Positions 56,842-64,000 of a stretch of DNA of 64,000 bases are shown here, piece by piece. A model generated the notes under the pieces. That model was not told the origin of the DNA. It searched no databases and saw only the letters and a list, made by a program, of their open reading frames with translations. Made by a program: the position numbers and the translations under genes. The stretch is taken from the NCBI RefSeq assembly GCF_012933545.1, contig NZ_JAADJU010000005.1, positions 62,001-126,000 of the forward strand, given 5' to 3'. The DNA comes from Rouxiella aceris (GTDB taxonomy: Bacteria > Pseudomonadota > Gammaproteobacteria > Enterobacterales > Enterobacteriaceae). Every line of letters begins with the position of its first letter. Position 1 is the stretch's first letter.

Positions 56842-58317
56842 ATGGCTCTACAGCATACAAAAAATCAGCAGGTGGCTCCCACACTGCGTCGTGAGCTTAA
56901 AGCGCGTCACTTAACCATGATCGCCATTGGTGGCTCAATAGGTACCGGTCTGTTTGTTGCTTCCGGGGCAACGGTGTCACAAGCGGGGCCGGGTGGGGCG
57001 CTGCTTTCTTACCTGCTAATTGGCATTATGGTTTACTTCCTGATGACCAGTCTTGGCGAGTTGGCGGCATTTATGCCGGTCTCTGGCTCATTTTCCACCT
57101 ACGGTGCCAAATATGTCGAAGAGGGCTTTGGCTTCGCGCTGGGCTGGAACTACTGGTACAACTGGGCGGTGACCATTGCCGTTGACCTGGTGGCCTCGCA
57201 GCTGGTGATGAACTACTGGTTCCCTAACACCCCCGGATGGATGTGGAGTGCCTTGTTCCTTGGGGTGATCTTCATGCTGAACTACATCTCGGTGCGCGGT
57301 TTTGGCGAAGCGGAATACTGGTTCTCGCTGATCAAAGTGGTCACTGTTATCGTCTTTATCGTCATTGGCGTGATGATGATTGTCGGCATTATGCAAGGTG
57401 CCCCGAACGCAGGCTGGCATAACTGGACCATTGGCGATGCGCCTTTTGCCGGTGGCTTTGCTTCAATGATAGGGGTGGCGATGATCGTCGGTTTCTCCTT
57501 CCAGGGCACCGAACTGATTGGCGTGGCCGCCGGTGAATCAGAAAATCCGGGCAAGAATATTCCGCGCGCGGTACGTCAGGTATTCTGGCGCATCCTGTTG
57601 TTCTATATTCTGGCAATCCTGGTGATCAGCCTGATTATTCCTTATACCGATCCAAGCCTGCTGCGCAATGATGTCAAAGATATCGGCGTCAGTCCCTTTA
57701 CCCTGGTGTTCCGCAATGCCGGACTGCTTTCTGCGGCTGCGGTAATGAATGCGGTAATCCTCACTGCGGTACTGTCGGCGGGCAACTCCGGGATGTATGC
57801 CTCAACCCGTATGTTGTTTACCCTGGCCTGTGAAGGCAAGGCACCGCGGATTTTCGCCAAGCTGTCGAAAGGCGGCGTACCGCGCAATGCGCTTTATGCC
57901 ACCACCGTGGTTGCGGCGCTGTGTTTCCTTAGCTCGATGTTTGGTAATCAGACGGTGTATCTGTGGCTGCTTAATACTTCCGGTATGACCGGTTTTATTG
58001 CCTGGTTAGGCATTGCCATTAGCCATTATCGTTTCCGTCGCGGCTATGTTTCACAAGGGCGTGATTTGGCGGCGCTGCCGTATCTGTCGGGTTTGTTCCC
58101 GCTGGGGCCGATCTTTGCCTTTGTGCTGTGCCTGATTATCACTTTGGGTCAGAATTATCAGGCTTTCCTGCAAGATAAAATTGACTGGTATGGCGTGATG
58201 GCCACCTACATTGGTCTGCCGCTGTTCCTGGTGATTTGGCTTGGTTACAAGCTAATCAAAGGCAGCAAGGTAATCAAATATCAGGATATGGAATTTCCTG
58301 AAAGCGATGTCAAATAA
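56842..58317 (+). CDS. lysP: LysP, lysine-specific permease
   Basis: 491 residues from ATG 56842 (family start; the frame is open 27 codons earlier). Twelve helices of the APC family: RHLTMIAIGGSIGTGLFVASGAT, GELAAFMPVSGSFSTYGAKYVEEGFGFALGWNYWYNWA and FQGTELIGVAAGESENPGKNIPRA. Imports lysine with protons and, in E. coli, signals to CadC. Confidence 0.95.
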   Translation: MALQHTKNQQVAPTLRRELKARHLTMIAIGGSIGTGLFVASGATVSQAGPGGALLSYLLIGIMVYFLMTSLGELAAFMPVSGSFSTYGAKYVEEGFGFALGWNYWYNWAVTIAVDLVASQLVMNYWFPNTPGWMWSALFLGVIFMLNYISVRGFGEAEYWFSLIKVVTVIVFIVIGVMMIVGIMQGAPNAGWHNWTIGDAPFAGGFASMIGVAMIVGFSFQGTELIGVAAGESENPGKNIPRAVRQVFWRILLFYILAILVISLIIPYTDPSLLRNDVKDIGVSPFTLVFRNAGLLSAAAVMNAVILTAVLSAGNSGMYASTRMLFTLACEGKAPRIFAKLSKGGVPRNALYATTVVAALCFLSSMFGNQTVYLWLLNTSGMTGFIAWLGIAISHYRFRRGYVSQGRDLAALPYLSGLFPLGPIFAFVLCLIITLGQNYQAFLQDKIDWYGVMATYIGLPLFLVIWLGYKLIKGSKVIKYQDMEFPESDVK

Positions 58318-58346
58318 CGGTTGATCGCCTGATCGAACGTGAAAAT

Positions 58347-58365
58347 AGCGGAGCCTGGCTCCGCT
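58347..58365. terminator. lysP hairpin, first copy
   Basis: AGCGGAGCCTGGCTCCGCT, a 19-base palindrome 30 bases after the lysP stop. On the minus strand it is followed by ATTTTC; on the plus strand there is no T-run. The same 19 bases recur at 58460-58478. Confidence 0.65.
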
Positions 58366-58395
58366 CAGACTGCTGACAAAGTCCGTTATTAGGGA

Positions 58396-58460
58396 GAGCG
58401 CCCCTGGGTGTGCTATGCCGGGGTATCTCGATCATCAAGACAACTTTGTCATTAAACTCA
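58396..58460 (-). repeat. Dispersed repeat, copy 2 (partner at 7066-7129)
   Basis: Lies between two identical 19-base hairpins downstream of lysP. Minus-strand frame 58495-58310 runs through it and reads EFNDKVVLMIEIPRHSTPRGALP. An inner pair, CTGACAAAGT near 58373 and ACTTTGTCAT near 58444, forms inverted ends. It looks like an inserted element or gene fragment that split or duplicated the terminator. Confidence 0.65.
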
Positions 58461-58487
58461 GCGGAGCCTGGCTCCGCTATTTTTTTG
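58460..58487 (+). terminator. lysP hairpin, second copy
   Basis: The same AGCGGAGCCTGGCTCCGCT palindrome, here followed by A and seven T on the plus strand, a strong intrinsic terminator 143 bases past the lysP stop. About 260 bases without a gene follow, up to the permease at 58749. They include an AT-rich stretch (GATAATACGTATCG near 58578) loosely like a Fur box, which would suit the iron permease but is weak. Confidence 0.8.
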
Positions 58488-58748
58488 CCTGCCAATTAGA
58501 CGCCACCGGTTTTGGTGAGTCATTCTTTGTTACCCTTTTGAGCCACTTAAATCCTTGCCAGTTTTTATATCGGATTGATAATACGTATCGTTTATATTAA
58601 TGTTATCGCCGCCTGACATATCCTTGGGCCGCGTATAGGCTTGCAGTAACCTGTCCCGCAGTTTTAATCTGTTGGTGATAAGCTTTGCTTTTACCGGCAG
58701 TACAGTGATTTTTTAGCCACCTGTGACCAACGAGATAAACCTGTAAAC

Positions 58749-59837
58749 ATGAGTGCTTCAACCGATCATCTTCTTAGTCACCTTGGCGAACCGGACGCAG
58801 ACCATAGCGTGATGGGTCGCTATCGCACTATTTTGCGCCGCCGCCTTTCCCTGATGTTGATGCTGATGCTGGCTATTCTGGCCTCGCTGGTGCTGGATTT
58901 CATTATGGGCCCGGCCGGCCTCTCGCTGGCGACCCTTTGGCAAACGCTGTTTCACGCGCAATTGGCCGATGCCGGTACCCGGGTGATTGTCTGGGATATC
59001 CGTATGCCTTACGCATTAATGGCCGTCGCGGTGGGGATGTCGCTAGGACTGGCGGGGGCTGAGATGCAGACCATCCTCAATAACCCACTGGCCAGTCCCT
59101 TTACTCTCGGCGTGTCGTCGGCGGCGGCCTTTGGTGCCGCATTGGCGATTGTGTTGAATATTGGTATTCCCGGCGTACCTGATCAGTGGTTTATCTCCGC
59201 CAATGCCTTTATTTTCGCCCTGCTGGCGGCATTGATGCTCGATGGCATCACCCGCTGGACGCAGGTTGCCAGTTCGGGCGTGGTGCTATTTGGTATCGCG
59301 CTGGTGTTTACCTTTAATGCGCTGGTTTCGCTGCTGCAATTTATTGCCACTGAAGATACCCTGCAGGGATTGGTGTTCTGGACCATGGGCAGCCTGGCCC
59401 GTGCCTCATGGAGTAAACTGGCGATTATGGCCGGGGCCTTTATCCTGTTGTTGCCGATATCGCTAAAAAGCGCCTGGAAACTTACCGCGCTGCGTCTGGG
59501 AGAAGATCGTGCCATCAGCTTTGGTATTGATGTGCGCCGCCTGCGCTTGGGCACCTTATTGCGCATCAGCATTCTCTCTGCGCTGGCAGTGGCCTTTGTC
59601 GGTCCTATCGGCTTTATCGGCCTGGTGGCGCCACATATTGCCCGCATGATGTTTGGTGAAGACCATCGCTTCTATCTGCCTGCCAGTGCGCTAATTGGCG
59701 CGCTGGTGCTGTCACTGGCCTCGGTGGCCTCCAAGAATCTGGTGCCCGGCGTGATTATTCCGGTAGGCATTGTCACCTCACTGGTTGGTGTGCCGTTCTT
59801 TTTAAGTATTATCTTGCGTCATCGGGGCAGCGTATGA
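58749..59837 (+). CDS. FecCD-family permease, iron-siderophore/B12 type
   Basis: 362 residues, nine to ten helices. FecCD signatures: DIRMPYALMAVAVGMSLGLAGAEMQTILNNPLASPFTLGVSSAAAFGAA, and GFIGLVAPHIARMMFGEDHRFYLPASALIGAL. Such permeases form homodimers for ferric siderophores, heme or cobalamin. Four-base overlap with the ATPase gene. No substrate-binding protein in view. Confidence 0.9.
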   Translation: MSASTDHLLSHLGEPDADHSVMGRYRTILRRRLSLMLMLMLAILASLVLDFIMGPAGLSLATLWQTLFHAQLADAGTRVIVWDIRMPYALMAVAVGMSLGLAGAEMQTILNNPLASPFTLGVSSAAAFGAALAIVLNIGIPGVPDQWFISANAFIFALLAALMLDGITRWTQVASSGVVLFGIALVFTFNALVSLLQFIATEDTLQGLVFWTMGSLARASWSKLAIMAGAFILLLPISLKSAWKLTALRLGEDRAISFGIDVRRLRLGTLLRISILSALAVAFVGPIGFIGLVAPHIARMMFGEDHRFYLPASALIGALVLSLASVASKNLVPGVIIPVGIVTSLVGVPFFLSIILRHRGSV

Positions 59838-60673
59838 GCCTGAATATCGATATGCAACAGAATACCGCCACATTGCACAGTGCCATGCAGGGACTACAAA
59901 TCCGTCATTTTACTGCCGGTTATCCGAAACGGGCGGTGATCGGCGATCTGTCGGTACCCAAATTGCCGCGCGGTGAAATCACCGTCTTGCTGGGACCCAA
60001 TGGCAGCGGTAAATCCACGTTGCTGCGAGCGCTGGCGGGGCTGAATCGCGCCCAGGGCGAACTGATCCTCGACGGTCATGACCTGATGCAAATGCCCTTC
60101 GCCAAACGGGCCGAGCAGGTGGTGTATCTGCCGCAGTCTCTGCCTGCCGGAGTGCATCTGCACGTACTGGAATCTATTATTGTCGCCCAGCGCGCCTCCG
60201 GCAGTCAGGGCAGTCAGGCAAAAACGTCTGCCCAGGTGATGGCGTTACTGCGGCTGTTGGGGATTGAACATCTGGCGCTCAGCTATCTCGACCAGCTATC
60301 CGGCGGGCAAAAACAATTGGTCGGTCTGGCACAGTCGCTGATCCGTCAACCCTCGTTACTGCTGCTGGATGAGCCACTGAGCGCCCTGGATCTTAATTAC
60401 CAGTTCCATGTTATGGATTTGGTTCGCCAGGAAACACGCAAACGAAATATTATTACCGTGGTGGTAGTGCATGATATCAATATCGCGCTGCGCCATGGCG
60501 ATAACGTGCTGATGCTGAAAGACGGGCAATTGATTGCCGACGGTAAACCCGAAGCGGTGATCACCGCCGAGAGCCTGGCTCAAGTGTATGGAGTAAGAGG
60601 GCGGATTGAACGCTGCTCGCAGGGCACACCACAGGTGCTGATTGATGGTTTGGTGGCGACGCCAACCCTCTGA
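59834..60673 (+). CDS. FecE-family ATPase, iron-siderophore/B12 type
   Basis: 279 residues: Walker A GPNGSGKST, Q-loop YLPQSL, signature LSGGQKQLVGLAQ, Walker B LLLLDEPLSALD and the switch histidine VVVHDIN. It starts with about 15 extra residues before the domain. Pairs with the permease; with no binding-protein or receptor gene beside it, the substrate is open, though ferric siderophore is most usual. Confidence 0.9.
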   Translation: MSLNIDMQQNTATLHSAMQGLQIRHFTAGYPKRAVIGDLSVPKLPRGEITVLLGPNGSGKSTLLRALAGLNRAQGELILDGHDLMQMPFAKRAEQVVYLPQSLPAGVHLHVLESIIVAQRASGSQGSQAKTSAQVMALLRLLGIEHLALSYLDQLSGGQKQLVGLAQSLIRQPSLLLLDEPLSALDLNYQFHVMDLVRQETRKRNIITVVVVHDINIALRHGDNVLMLKDGQLIADGKPEAVITAESLAQVYGVRGRIERCSQGTPQVLIDGLVATPTL

Positions 60674-60698
60674 CAACGACGGCATTGACGTGTTTGGC

Positions 60699-60733
60699 AG
60701 TCCCTCTCCGATCACCCGGAGAGGGACTTTTTT
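60699..60733 (+). terminator. Terminator after FecE-type gene
   Basis: AGTCCCTCTCC, loop GATCACCC, GGAGAGGGACT, then TTTTT. Strong; lies just before the stop of the convergent permease gene. Confidence 0.92.
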
Positions 60734-60735
60734 AT

Positions 60736-61731
60736 TTATCTTTTCTGGATATAAGTCAATGCCAGCGCAATGGCCAACACCAGCCCCTTGATAATATCCA
60801 TGGCGTAGTAAGGCACTGACAGCATTACCAGGCCGTTTTGTAATACGCCGAGGATCACCGCTCCCAGCAAGGTACCCAACGCATTGGGCTTGCCGGAACC
60901 GGCCAGCGAAAAGCCGATATAGGCTGCCGCGACCGCATCCATCAGATAGCCGCCACCGGCGTTAACTTGCGAAGATCCAATCCGTGATGCCAGTAAAATA
61001 CCTCCGGCACCGGCCAACAGTGATGACAGCAGATAGGCAAGTACGCGATAACGGGCGGTACGGATCCCGGCCAAACGCGCGGCCAGCGGGTTACCGCCAA
61101 TAGCATACATGCGGCGACCGTGCTTGGTCAGTGACATAAATAACTGGATAGCCACGGTAACAACCAGCATTACAATCACGATCACCGGCACCTGACCCAG
61201 CAGACCAAAGACCGGCGGTATCGTGCCTTCTGCCATATCGCCGCTGGGCAGCAGCATATTTTCGGTAATAGATCCGCCATAGCTGTAGGTCATGGCGGCA
61301 CCCTGGATCACAAACAGGCTGGCGAGGGTGGCCAACATATCGGGAATTTTCAGGATAACAATCAGAAAGGCATTAAACAGACCCACCAGCAGACAGAGCG
61401 CCAGCGTAATGGCAATGGCTTCTACCGTGCCAAAACCGTGCCAGACAAACATCGAGATCACCAGCGCATTGGCCAGTGACGCCGTGGATCCGACAGACAA
61501 ATCAAAGCCACCCACCGACAGCGACAGTGAGACGCCAATGGCAATCACCGTCACAATGGCGATGGATCGCATAATATTGATAATATTCGACATCTCCAGG
61601 AAGTTGTCGGATGCCAGACCAAAGAGCGCAATCAGCGCTACCACGGTAAGCAACATCCCCCATTTATAGAGAAATTCAAAAATATGGTGCCGCCAGGGCA
61701 GGGTGGCGGTCAGGGGATATTCTTTGCTCAC
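60736..61731 (-). CDS. Ribose-type ABC permease (RbsC family)
   Basis: 331 residues, eight to ten helices; BPD_transp_2 pattern GVSLSLSVGGFDLSVGSTASLANALV, then GNPLAARLAGIRTARYRVLAYLLSSLLAGAGGILLASR and VNAGGGYLMDAVAAAYIG. Forms the channel of CUT2 sugar importers. Overlaps the ATPase stop by four bases. No binding protein downstream or upstream in the window. Confidence 0.9.
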   Translation of the reverse strand: MSKEYPLTATLPWRHHIFEFLYKWGMLLTVVALIALFGLASDNFLEMSNIINIMRSIAIVTVIAIGVSLSLSVGGFDLSVGSTASLANALVISMFVWHGFGTVEAIAITLALCLLVGLFNAFLIVILKIPDMLATLASLFVIQGAAMTYSYGGSITENMLLPSGDMAEGTIPPVFGLLGQVPVIVIVMLVVTVAIQLFMSLTKHGRRMYAIGGNPLAARLAGIRTARYRVLAYLLSSLLAGAGGILLASRIGSSQVNAGGGYLMDAVAAAYIGFSLAGSGKPNALGTLLGAVILGVLQNGLVMLSVPYYAMDIIKGLVLAIALALTYIQKR

Positions 61732-63245
61732 GCGGGGGTTCCTCCGGTTGAATAATCTAAAAGGGTCTGCTCATCAATGTCAGCGGCGTTCAGCTCGGCA
61801 ACAATGCGACCATCCCAAAGTACTAAAATACGGTCGCATAAGCCGACCAGCTCGGCGAACTCACCGGAGGCATAAATAATGCCTTTTCCCTGTTGTGCCA
61901 GGCCGTCGATCAGCCTGAAGACATCCTGTTTGGCGCGAATATCCACGCCTTTGGTTGGCTCATCAAAAATTAAAATCTGGCTCTGGCTGCGCAGCCATTT
62001 ACCGATGGCGACTTTTTGCTGATTACCGCCGGAAAGCCGCGCCAGCTTTTGCAAAGGCCCGGAGCTGCGGATCCCCAGTCGGTTAATCACCTGGTTGGCC
62101 CAATCCAGCGCCGCTTTACGGTTAAAAATACTCAGGCGAGAAAAACTGTCGTCGGCGGTAACGCTGAGGTTCATTGGGATATCTTCATCAATAAAGATCC
62201 CTTCTTTGCGCCGCTCTTCGGGCACCAGTGCCAGCCCTAGCTCAACGGACAGATGGGGTTCCCGTGGTTTCCAGGCTTTGCCATAGAGTTCGCCGTGGGC
62301 AACCCGGCTCGGTGAGGCACCAAACAGCGCCTTGCAGAGTTCGGTTTTACCGGCACCCGCCAGCCCGGCAATGCCGAGGATTTCGCCGCGATGCAAGGTC
62401 AGGCTGATATCCCGCAGTTTGTCTTTATCGTGCATACCCTCAATGCGCAGCAGTTGTTCCGCGCTGTGCGGCGGGCGGCGGGGGGGGTAGATATCATTAA
62501 TCTGATGACCAATCATCTTCTCGATAATATGCTCGTTGCTCAGTCCGGCCATACTGTCATCACTGACCAGACGGCCATCGCGCAGTACTGTCATGCGATC
62601 GCAAATATCTCGCAGCTCATAGATACGGTGGGAGATAAACACCACCGCCATGCCTTCGTCGCGCAGGCGACGCACGAGGGCAAACAGGCGTTCACTTTCT
62701 TCATGATCGAGCGGGGCGGTAGGTTCATCGAGGATCAAAAAGCGGCATTTATGCGACAGCGCCCGCGCCAGCAGGATCAGCTGTTTCTCGGCCAGTGTGC
62801 AGTTTTCGATACGCTGACGCAGATCGATATGCAGACCCAGTTGCAGGGTCAGCGCCTGCGCCTGTTGATAGAGTTTTGACCAGTTAAGCAGATGGCCGGG
62901 TTCCGACAGGCGGTCGAGCATAATATTTTCGGCGACGTTTAGCGTCGGGATCAGCGCGACATCGACTTCCTGTTGTACCAGGTGGATCCCCAGTTCGCGG
63001 GCATGATGCGGCTGGTTAAGGGTGACCGCTTTGCCATCGATAGTGATCTGGCCGCTATAGTGGCTGTATGCCCCGGAAAGTACGGCCATCAACGTCGATT
63101 TTCCCGCACCATTGGCACCCACCAGCGCGTGGATAGCACCACCCTCAAGGGTAAAATCAACCTGATGCAGCGCCGAAAAGCCGCCAAAAGCGATGGAGAT
63201 ATTACGCATCTCCAGGCGGGAGGATACAGGGGGAGGAGAGCTCAC
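61728..63245 (-). CDS. Ribose-type ABC ATPase (RbsA family)
   Basis: Two fused ABC domains: VGANGAGKST with EQQ-type Q-loop (LVQQEVDV) and LILDEPTAPL, then AGLAGAGKTELCKALFG, LSGGNQQKVAIGKWL and LIFDEPTKGVDI. About 505 residues from GTG 63245, which I chose to match the family length; an ATG at 63311 and one at 63209 are alternatives, none with a strong ribosome site. CUT2 importers normally come as ATPase, permease and binding protein; the third is missing here, so the sugar is unknown. Confidence 0.88.
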   Translation of the reverse strand: MSSPPPVSSRLEMRNISIAFGGFSALHQVDFTLEGGAIHALVGANGAGKSTLMAVLSGAYSHYSGQITIDGKAVTLNQPHHARELGIHLVQQEVDVALIPTLNVAENIMLDRLSEPGHLLNWSKLYQQAQALTLQLGLHIDLRQRIENCTLAEKQLILLARALSHKCRFLILDEPTAPLDHEESERLFALVRRLRDEGMAVVFISHRIYELRDICDRMTVLRDGRLVSDDSMAGLSNEHIIEKMIGHQINDIYPPRRPPHSAEQLLRIEGMHDKDKLRDISLTLHRGEILGIAGLAGAGKTELCKALFGASPSRVAHGELYGKAWKPREPHLSVELGLALVPEERRKEGIFIDEDIPMNLSVTADDSFSRLSIFNRKAALDWANQVINRLGIRSSGPLQKLARLSGGNQQKVAIGKWLRSQSQILIFDEPTKGVDIRAKQDVFRLIDGLAQQGKGIIYASGEFAELVGLCDRILVLWDGRIVAELNAADIDEQTLLDYSTGGTPA

Positions 63246-63415
63246 GATGCGACAGGCCTTTATCTGGTGGAAAAATAATTTAGCAACGAAACCGTCACTA
63301 AAAAATATCAAGCAGAATTTTTTAACACAGACAGGAATTTATGCAACAAACTTAACGACATAAGATACAAGGGAACGGCATAAGGGGTGGGGCTTAAATG
63401 TCAGTTTGGTTTTTA

Positions 63416-63510
63416 ATTGCAAATTTGCTTTTAAATTCAACTTCAAGGTCAAGGTCAAGGTCAAGGTCAAGGGCATTCGCTGCGCTCACTGGGCGGCGGC
63501 CCAGACCGCC
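63416..63510 (+). repeat. Direct repeat, copy A, with (CAAGGT)n core
   Basis: Begins ATTGCAAATTTGCTTTTA, then CTTCAAGGTC and a run of CAAGGT units, then GGGCATTCGCTGCGCTCACT and GGGCGGCGGCCCAGACCGCC. Copy B lies at 63561-63661. Non-coding in appearance. Confidence 0.8.
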
Positions 63511-63560
63511 TTTATAGCTTAAAAGTCAATTTACTCCGAGCAAAGGGTTTCGGTTTTATT

Positions 63561-63661
63561 ATTGCAAATTTGCTTTTAGCTTCAAGGTCAAAGTCAAAGT
63601 CAAAGTCAAAGTCAAGGTCAAGGGCATTCGCTGCGCTCACTGGGCGGCGGCCCAGACCGCC
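63561..63661 (+). repeat. Direct repeat, copy B, with (CAAAGT)n core
   Basis: Same start and same 3' block as copy A, but the middle units are mostly CAAAGT in place of CAAGGT and one more in number. The 3' part (GGGCATTCG to GACCGCC) is identical in both copies. Confidence 0.8.
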
Positions 63662-64000
63662 CAAAGGAGGCGAAGGCGCGCCTCCTTTGGAATCCTGCGC
63701 CTTGTCCAAATTGAACAGTGTCGTGCCCTCGGTTGTAGTTCTTTCCAGTGACTTCAGTGTGTGGCCTAAACCACGCCGCTGCGCGGTCCCTTCACTCGGT
63801 CGCGAGCCAAAAGCGTCTCGCTCCACGTCGCTCAGCGTAGGTTTTGAATCGGCCAGGAAACATTTAAAGCAAAACCGGCAACATTAAAGGTCAACGGCGA
63901 AAGACAAAAAGATAAAAAGATAAAAAGATAAAAAGATAAAAAGTTTGCCGCTGAAACGGCACGGTGTGCATAGTTAGCTGGCACATTCAGAGACGGCGCC
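63662..64000. repeat. Gene-free right end with AAAAAGAT tandem repeat
   Basis: No supported gene. A tandem array of AAAAAGAT units lies at about 63907-63944. Simple GC-rich palindromic stretches such as GGAGGCGAAGGCGCGCCTCC (from 63666) can form hairpins. The frame at 63512-63826 on the minus strand is low complexity and not a gene. Confidence 0.6.

Noticed and set aside
63512..63826. Minus-strand frame of 104 codons with DFDFDFD run
   Set aside because: It is read out of the CAAAGT hexamer repeat and GC-rich palindromes; no family features and no ribosome site.
63907..63944. AAAAAGAT array considered as CRISPR or origin iterons
   Set aside because: Units are 8 bases without spacers, with no cas or replication gene nearby; a simple tandem repeat.

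Overview
The window is a chromosomal segment of a member of the Enterobacterales that is not E. coli itself. From yejM (about 8.85 kb) to lysP (58.3 kb) it carries the E. coli 47-49 min backbone in the expected order: tRNA-Pro, yejM-yejL, yejK, rplY, radD, rsuA, bcr, then yejG, yejFEBA, rtn, mepS, lpxT, yeiR, yeiQ, efpL (yeiP), yeiW, setB, fruBKA, nfo, yeiH, yeiE, lysP. Base composition is close to 50 percent GC. The non-core genes (gluconate 2-dehydrogenase complex, KdgM-type porin, a second FtsI) and the repeat style near the right end would fit a plant- or water-associated Yersiniaceae or Pectobacteriaceae relative; this placement is inference.

Layout. 1-8.7 kb, beside the 3' end of tRNA-Pro, is variable DNA: a TetR repressor with a two-palindrome operator facing a DUF1348 gene, a MarA-like AraC protein, two unannotated micro-proteins, an FtsI (PBP3) paralogue, a DinI protein under a LexA box, small membrane proteins, cytochrome b561, an alpha/beta hydrolase, a gene-poor stretch with a relic repeat, and a PIN/HTH toxin-antitoxin pair. 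8.7-16.9 kb is core. 17-32 kb is a large catabolic insertion between bcr and yejG: (i) an IdnR-like repressor, an anion-symporter-type MFS and two short-chain dehydrogenases, one a clear IdnO; (ii) an AraC regulator with a GH88 unsaturated glucuronyl hydrolase, a BNR_4 propeller protein (probable polysaccharide lyase), an oligosaccharide MFS, a KdgM-family porin and a DJ-1 protein; (iii) a three-subunit FAD gluconate 2-dehydrogenase. Three CRP-like sites precede the transcription units of (i) and (ii). 32-58 kb is again core. 58.7-63.3 kb holds a siderophore-type permease/ATPase pair and a ribose-type permease/ATPase pair, neither with a binding protein in view. The last 600 bases are repetitive and have no gene I can support.

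The most interesting unit is 21.5-27.9 kb. It reads as an uptake-and-lyase route for a glucuronate-containing oligosaccharide: porin, then MFS, then a lyase without a signal peptide, then GH88, all after import. By family the lyase is related to enzymes that cut rhamnose-glucuronate linkages. The neighbouring IdnO-type reductase and gluconate dehydrogenase suggest the region as a whole is specialised in sugar acids.
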